A DNA stretch of 35,460 nt. It comes from an uncultured Clostridia bacterium (lineage in GTDB: Bacteria; Bacillota; Clostridia; TANB77; CAG-508). The notes under the pieces are model-generated. The model did not search any database. It worked only from the letters and a program-made list of their open reading frames with translations, and was not told the DNA's origin. Shown one piece after another: positions 32,221 to 35,460 of this stretch. The stretch lies in the NCBI GenBank assembly GCA_944390695.1, contig CALXQP010000002.1, forward strand, positions 1 to 35,460, read 5' to 3'. Position 1 is the first letter of the stretch, and each line of letters starts with the position of its first letter. A program made the translations under genes and the position numbers.

Positions 32221-34563
32221 TTAAGAAATAGTAGTAAATGTTAAATGATCATTTTCCAAGTCAACAGAAATATTTTGTCCTTCTATAATTTCACCTCTTA
32301 AAATCTTTTCAGCAATTTCATCTTCAACATATTTTTGAATAGCTCTTCTTAATGGTCTAGCTCCAAATTTTAAGTTAGTGCCCATTTCTAAAATAAAGTT
32401 TTTAGCATTATCTGAAACATTTAAAGTCATATTTTTTTCTGATAAAGATTTTTTTGTATCTTTAAGCATTAAATCAACAATTTGCATTAATTCTGGTTTT
32501 GTTAGAGAATCAAATACAATTATTTCATCAATTCTATTTAAAAATTCAGGTCTAAAATATTGTTTTAGATTTTCTTCAATTTTATTTTTATCAATAGTTT
32601 GTTTTGCAAAACCAATAGAATTATTATTTAAATTTGAACCAGCATTAGATGTCATTATAATTATTGTATTTTGAAAACTAACTGTATTTCCTTGAGAATC
32701 TGTAAGTTTTCCATCATCAAGTACTTGTAATAATATATTAAATACATCTGGATGAGCTTTTTCTATTTCATCTAAAAGTATAATTGAATATGGTTTTCTT
32801 TTTACTTTTTCAGTAAGCTGACCAGCATCGTCATAACCTACATATCCTGGAGGAGCTCCAATCAATTTTGAAGTAGAATGACTTTCCATATATTCAGACA
32901 TATCTATACGAATAATTGAATCTTCTGAGCCAAACATTTCATATGCTAAGCTTTTTGCAAGTTCTGTTTTACCAACACCTGTAGGACCTACAAATATAAA
33001 TGATGGTGGTCTTTTTGTACTTTGTAAACCTGCACGATTTCTTCTTATAGCTCGAGATACACTACTAACTGCTTTATCTTGACCAATTATTCTTTTATGA
33101 AGATTTGTTTCAAGATTTAATAATTTTTGAGTTTCAGCTTCTGTTATTTTTTTAACTGGTATTTTTGTCCAACTTTCAATAACTTGAGCAATATCTTGTG
33201 TAGTAAGATTTTTTAATTGTATAGTACTATTTAATTTGTCAATTTCTTCAATTAATCTACATTCTTGTGTTTTTAAATCAGCAGCTTTTTGATAATCTTC
33301 AGTAGAATCAGCATTTGCAGCATCTTCTTTTTGAGCTTGAACTTTTGCAAGTTCTTGTTTTAATAATTCAAGTCTAAATAATTCTTTATTTTCTAAATTT
33401 ATTCTTGAACAAGCTTCATCAAGTATATCTATTGCCTTATCTGGTAAAAATCTGTCATGTATATATTTTTCAGACATTTCAACAGTATGTTTTATTACAT
33501 CATTAGAAATTTTTACTTTATGATATTCTTCATAATATTTTTTTATACCTTCTAATATTTTTATAGAATCATCAATATTTGGTTCTTCAACTAATACTTG
33601 TTGAAATCTTCTTTCTAATGCAGAATCTTTTTCAATATATTTTCTGTATTCTTTTAAAGTTGTTGTACCAATTAATTGAATTTCTCCATTTGATAAAGAA
33701 GGTTTTAAAATATTTGCTGCATTCATAGAATGCTCGCCATCTCCAGCACCAATTATATTGTGAATTTCATCTATTACAAGAATAATATTCCCAAATTCTC
33801 TACATTCATCAATAATACCTTTCATTCTAGCTTCAAACTGACCTCTAAATTGAGTTCCAGCAACTACAGCAGTCATATCTAATAAATAAACTTCTTTATT
33901 TAAAAGTTTAGCAGGTACATTGTTATTTGCAATTTTAATTGCTAAACCTTGTGCTATAGCAGTTTTACCAACACCAGGTTCACCAATTAAACATGGATTA
34001 TTTTTGGTACGTCTATTTAAAATTTGGATAACCCTTTGAATTTCTTTATCACGCCCAATAATCATATCTAATTCATTGTTTTTTGCTTTTACTGTTAAAT
34101 TTGTTCCATAAACATCAAGATATTTCTTTTTCTTTTTATTTTTCTTTTTTTCAACTTTTACTTTTTTTCTGCTACCTAAGTCTTCTTCTTCCTGTTGCAT
34201 TTGACTTTTTGGAACTATACTAGCAAATATTGATCCAATAGGAATTCCTAAAGGATTTTCTTGAGTTTCGTCATAATCTTCGTCATCTATATCTTCAGGT
34301 TCAATTCCTTGAAAGTCTTCCATTTTTATATTTGTTGATAAATCTTTAAATAATGTTTCTAATTGTTTTGACATATTAGATAAATCTGCATTATTTAAAG
34401 GTGGTATATTTGGATTAGATTGTGTATTGCTCTTTTTGTTTGGAACATCAATTCCTCTTTTTTTTGCACAATCACGGCATAATCCTTCCATCGATGATTT
34501 GCCATTTTCTATTTTATTTATGAAGATTTCCGCGTTGTTTTTATTACATTCTGAACATAACAT
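32221..34563 (-). CDS. clpE: ClpE-type AAA+ unfoldase with N-terminal zinc finger
   Basis: The 780-residue Clp/Hsp100 ATPase unfolds proteins for ClpP. The N-terminus is a C4 zinc finger (C3, C6, C29, C32) in place of the Clp N domain, which marks ClpE. An acidic and then lysine-rich linker (residues 86-148) leads to AAA1 (Walker A GEPGVGKT 194-201, Walker B VIDEIH 263-268), a short coiled middle domain (about 395-445) and AAA2 (Walker A GPTGVGKT 526-533). The SIGFAK loop after the second AAA core fits the ClpP-docking loop. I see no CtsR or CIRCE operator; instead the shared dyad lies at 34649. ATG 34563 follows AGAGGAAA. Confidence 0.93.
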   Translation of the reverse strand: MLCSECNKNNAEIFINKIENGKSSMEGLCRDCAKKRGIDVPNKKSNTQSNPNIPPLNNADLSNMSKQLETLFKDLSTNIKMEDFQGIEPEDIDDEDYDETQENPLGIPIGSIFASIVPKSQMQQEEEDLGSRKKVKVEKKKNKKKKKYLDVYGTNLTVKAKNNELDMIIGRDKEIQRVIQILNRRTKNNPCLIGEPGVGKTAIAQGLAIKIANNNVPAKLLNKEVYLLDMTAVVAGTQFRGQFEARMKGIIDECREFGNIILVIDEIHNIIGAGDGEHSMNAANILKPSLSNGEIQLIGTTTLKEYRKYIEKDSALERRFQQVLVEEPNIDDSIKILEGIKKYYEEYHKVKISNDVIKHTVEMSEKYIHDRFLPDKAIDILDEACSRINLENKELFRLELLKQELAKVQAQKEDAANADSTEDYQKAADLKTQECRLIEEIDKLNSTIQLKNLTTQDIAQVIESWTKIPVKKITEAETQKLLNLETNLHKRIIGQDKAVSSVSRAIRRNRAGLQSTKRPPSFIFVGPTGVGKTELAKSLAYEMFGSEDSIIRIDMSEYMESHSTSKLIGAPPGYVGYDDAGQLTEKVKRKPYSIILLDEIEKAHPDVFNILLQVLDDGKLTDSQGNTVSFQNTIIIMTSNAGSNLNNNSIGFAKQTIDKNKIEENLKQYFRPEFLNRIDEIIVFDSLTKPELMQIVDLMLKDTKKSLSEKNMTLNVSDNAKNFILEMGTNLKFGARPLRRAIQKYVEDEIAEKILRGEIIEGQNISVDLENDHLTFTTIS

Positions 34564-34601
34564 ATATTTATTTTCCTCTTTTCTATTAATTAATATTATA
34601 T

Positions 34602-34665
34602 ATAATACATTAATTTTGCTAAATAGTCAATAGTGCGATTCTTTAAGTTTCGGTATTTTTTCAAT
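34602..34665 (-). promoter_or_regulatory. clpE promoter with upstream dyad element
   Basis: On the minus strand TTGACT (34625-34630), 17 bp, TATTAT (34602-34607). The element ATTGAAAAAATACCGAAACT (centre about 34657) lies 50 bp upstream of the -10 box. Its left arm is degenerate while the right half matches the other copies. Confidence 0.7.
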
Positions 34666-34756
34666 TCGCTTGCAAAGGCAATTTGATTTTTTTGACATAT
34701 TGACTAGACAAAATTAAAAACTTGTGTTAATATATATAAGTATTAAAACTTTAATT

Positions 34757-34839
34757 GCCCGAATGGCGGAACTGGCAGACGCACACGACTCAAAATCGTG
34801 CGGGAAACCATGTGGGTTCGAGTCCCACTTTGGGCACCA
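34757..34839 (+). tRNA. tRNA-Leu (anticodon CAA)
   Basis: This is an 83-nt class II tRNA with encoded CCA. The acceptor GCCCGAA/TTTGGGC has one G-T pair, the anticodon stem is CACGA/TCGTG with loop CTCAAAA (CAA, reads UUG), a short variable arm CGGGAAACCATG follows, and the T arm is TGGG-TTCGAGT-CCCA. Antisense reading frames over it are spurious. Confidence 0.97.
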
Positions 34840-34882
34840 ATGACGTTTCTGTTCGAACCAAATTGAACAATATTGATACAAA

Positions 34883-34911
34883 AATCAATCAGTAAAATGG
34901 TTGATTTTTTT
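34883..34911 (+). terminator. Terminator after tRNA-Leu
   Basis: AATCAATCA (34883-34891) pairs with TGGTTGATT (34898-34906), followed by a T run. It is homologous to the terminator at 361-398. Confidence 0.85.
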
Positions 34912-34959
34912 CTTTTGCAAAAAATCATCCTAAAAACATAATGAAAGGATGGTGTAAAA

Positions 34960-35229
34960 ATGAAGATAATTAAACAAGAACTACAATTTGAGAAATGTCT
35001 AAAACAGCGAATTGAATTTATATGTGAGTTTTCAAAAGTTACTCCTACTTTTATAAATGGTAGTATTAGGAAATTAGAAAAAACTAATCTTACATATATA
35101 GAGCCACATAGAGTTATTATTAAAAATATTACTTTTTTAGTTTTTAATTATTCAAATGATGTATATATTTCAAACTTAACTAAAAAGGTTAAATTATCAG
35201 AATTAGAAGAATATTTGAAAAATATCTAA
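34960..35229 (+). CDS. tRNA-linked small protein, 89 residues, unknown function
   Basis: ATG 34960 follows AAAGGATGGTG. The N-terminal 54 residues ([10 protein letters not shown] to RVII) match the start of the ORF at 1-311 with six changes, and the upstream region is also shared. The C-terminal 35 residues (VFNYSNDVYISNLTKKVKLS and a final helix) do not resemble RluA. It is basic and soluble with no membrane segment. An ATCATCC segment upstream can pair with the GGATGGT ribosome site. I recognise no family. Between-copy changes are largely silent or conservative, which supports a real protein. Confidence 0.7.
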   Translation: MKIIKQELQFEKCLKQRIEFICEFSKVTPTFINGSIRKLEKTNLTYIEPHRVIIKNITFLVFNYSNDVYISNLTKKVKLSELEEYLKNI

Positions 35230-35239
35230 CTGTAAATAA

Positions 35240-35267
35240 TTGACATTTCTTTAAAACGTGATATAAT
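35240..35267 (+). promoter_or_regulatory. Sigma-A promoter of the gene at the right edge
   Basis: TTGACA (35240-35245), 16 bp, TATAAT (35262-35267). Transcription would start near 35274, giving a leader of about 180 nt. Confidence 0.85.
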
Positions 35268-35282
35268 ATAGACAATTGATTA

Positions 35283-35437
35283 TGTATAGTTGTGCGTAAA
35301 GAACTATACAATTACGAGTACTTTGAAAATTTTATATTATATTACAATTATGTTTATGTTGTATTTTTATAATACTTTACAATAAAGAGATTTTAAGAGA
35401 TGTCAGCTGTACTCGTGTACTATGATGTCTCTTTTTT
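35283..35437 (+). promoter_or_regulatory. Structured leader with attenuator-like terminator
   Basis: A 9-bp hairpin TGTATAGTT/AACTATACA (35283-35291/35302-35310) is followed by ACGAGTAC (35314-35321). A terminator (stem 35396-35404/35424-35432, then six T) carries GTACTCGT (35409-35416) in its apical part, the exact complement of ACGAGTAC. Alternative pairing or a pseudoknot would compete with the terminator. The next ribosome site begins at 35441. The ligand or protein is unknown; a ribosomal-protein-type leader is one option. Confidence 0.65.
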
Positions 35438-35454
35438 GTTAGGAGGTTTGAAAA

Positions 35455-35460
35455 TTGAGT
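35455..35460 (+). CDS. Start of a truncated gene (TTG start)
   Basis: AGGAGG (35441-35446) and an 8-base spacer precede TTG 35455; only two codons (Met-Ser) lie in the window. The leader with a terminator suggests a regulated gene. infC (with an L20-type leader) is one guess but cannot be supported from two codons. Confidence 0.5.

Noticed and set aside
34566..34700. CtsR or CIRCE heat-shock operator upstream of clpE
   Set aside because: Neither the GGTCAAA tandem nor the TTAGCACTC/GAGTGCTAA dyad is present.
34743..34928. Minus-strand ORF of 61 residues across tRNA-Leu
   Set aside because: It is antisense to the tRNA (the familiar GTRTH-type false translation) and has no ribosome site.

Overview
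The window comes from an AT-rich, low-GC Gram-positive genome, most likely a member of the Clostridia. The supporting signs are AGGAGG-type ribosome sites, sigma-A promoters, a glmS ribozyme, a clostridial agr locus, disA downstream of radA, clpE, an MscL with a C-terminal zinc ribbon, and a BofC-like protein. I cannot name the species. Almost everything is chromosomal housekeeping; the accessory parts are the agr/toxin-antitoxin island and several palindromic repeat elements.

Layout. 1-2.7 kb: a truncated, chimeric RluA-like ORF, tRNA-Gly, a polysaccharide deacetylase and an intact RluA-family pseudouridine synthase. 2.7-11.4 kb: an M23 peptidase, glmS with its self-cleaving ribozyme, a block of tandem and inverted repeats, uvrC, a 40-residue membrane peptide, a patatin-like lipase, a SAM methyltransferase and a second RluA-family enzyme. 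11.5-16 kb: agrB-agrD on the plus strand and agrA-agrC on the minus strand, separated by a RelE/HigB-like toxin gene and an XRE-ImmA/IrrE antitoxin or regulator gene that have their own promoter and a perfect operator dyad. 16-20 kb: radA-disA-membrane cyclophilin, then rpsT on the other strand. 20-24.3 kb: a likely operon rpiB-tagO/wecA-mscL (frameshifted)-hslO-ppaC. 24.4-31.2 kb: a glycosyltransferase and a pyruvyl transferase, an SH3-NlpC/P60 hydrolase, comEC (frameshifted in its metal motif) and a BofC-like protein. 31.2-35.5 kb: a 468-bp fold-back element, pgsA and clpE (minus strand), tRNA-Leu with a linked small ORF, and a regulated leader before a gene that begins at the window edge.

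How the genes relate. Envelope functions recur: GlmS feeds UDP-GlcNAc synthesis, TagO/WecA consumes it, and the GT/pyruvyl transferase pair, M23 and NlpC/P60 hydrolases, deacetylase and PgsA act on wall or membrane. DNA repair and signalling are represented by UvrC, RadA and DisA; proteostasis by ClpE, Hsp33 and the cyclophilin; peptide quorum sensing by AgrBDCA.

The least expected signals are: (1) a dyad, roughly TTCGG-N7-CCGAA followed by ACTTAAA, that sits 49-51 bp upstream of the -10 box of five unrelated promoters (rluA, methyltransferase, radA, rpiB, clpE), which is the place of a class I activator site; (2) a tRNA-terminator-hairpin-small-ORF cassette present in inverted orientation at both ends of the window, one copy fused to the C-terminal part of an RluA enzyme; (3) the agr locus split by a toxin/ImmA module; (4) REP-like and fold-back elements sharing a GGTGC(C)GGTTC core; and (5) a terminal leader with a hairpin whose loop is exactly complementary to an upstream segment.
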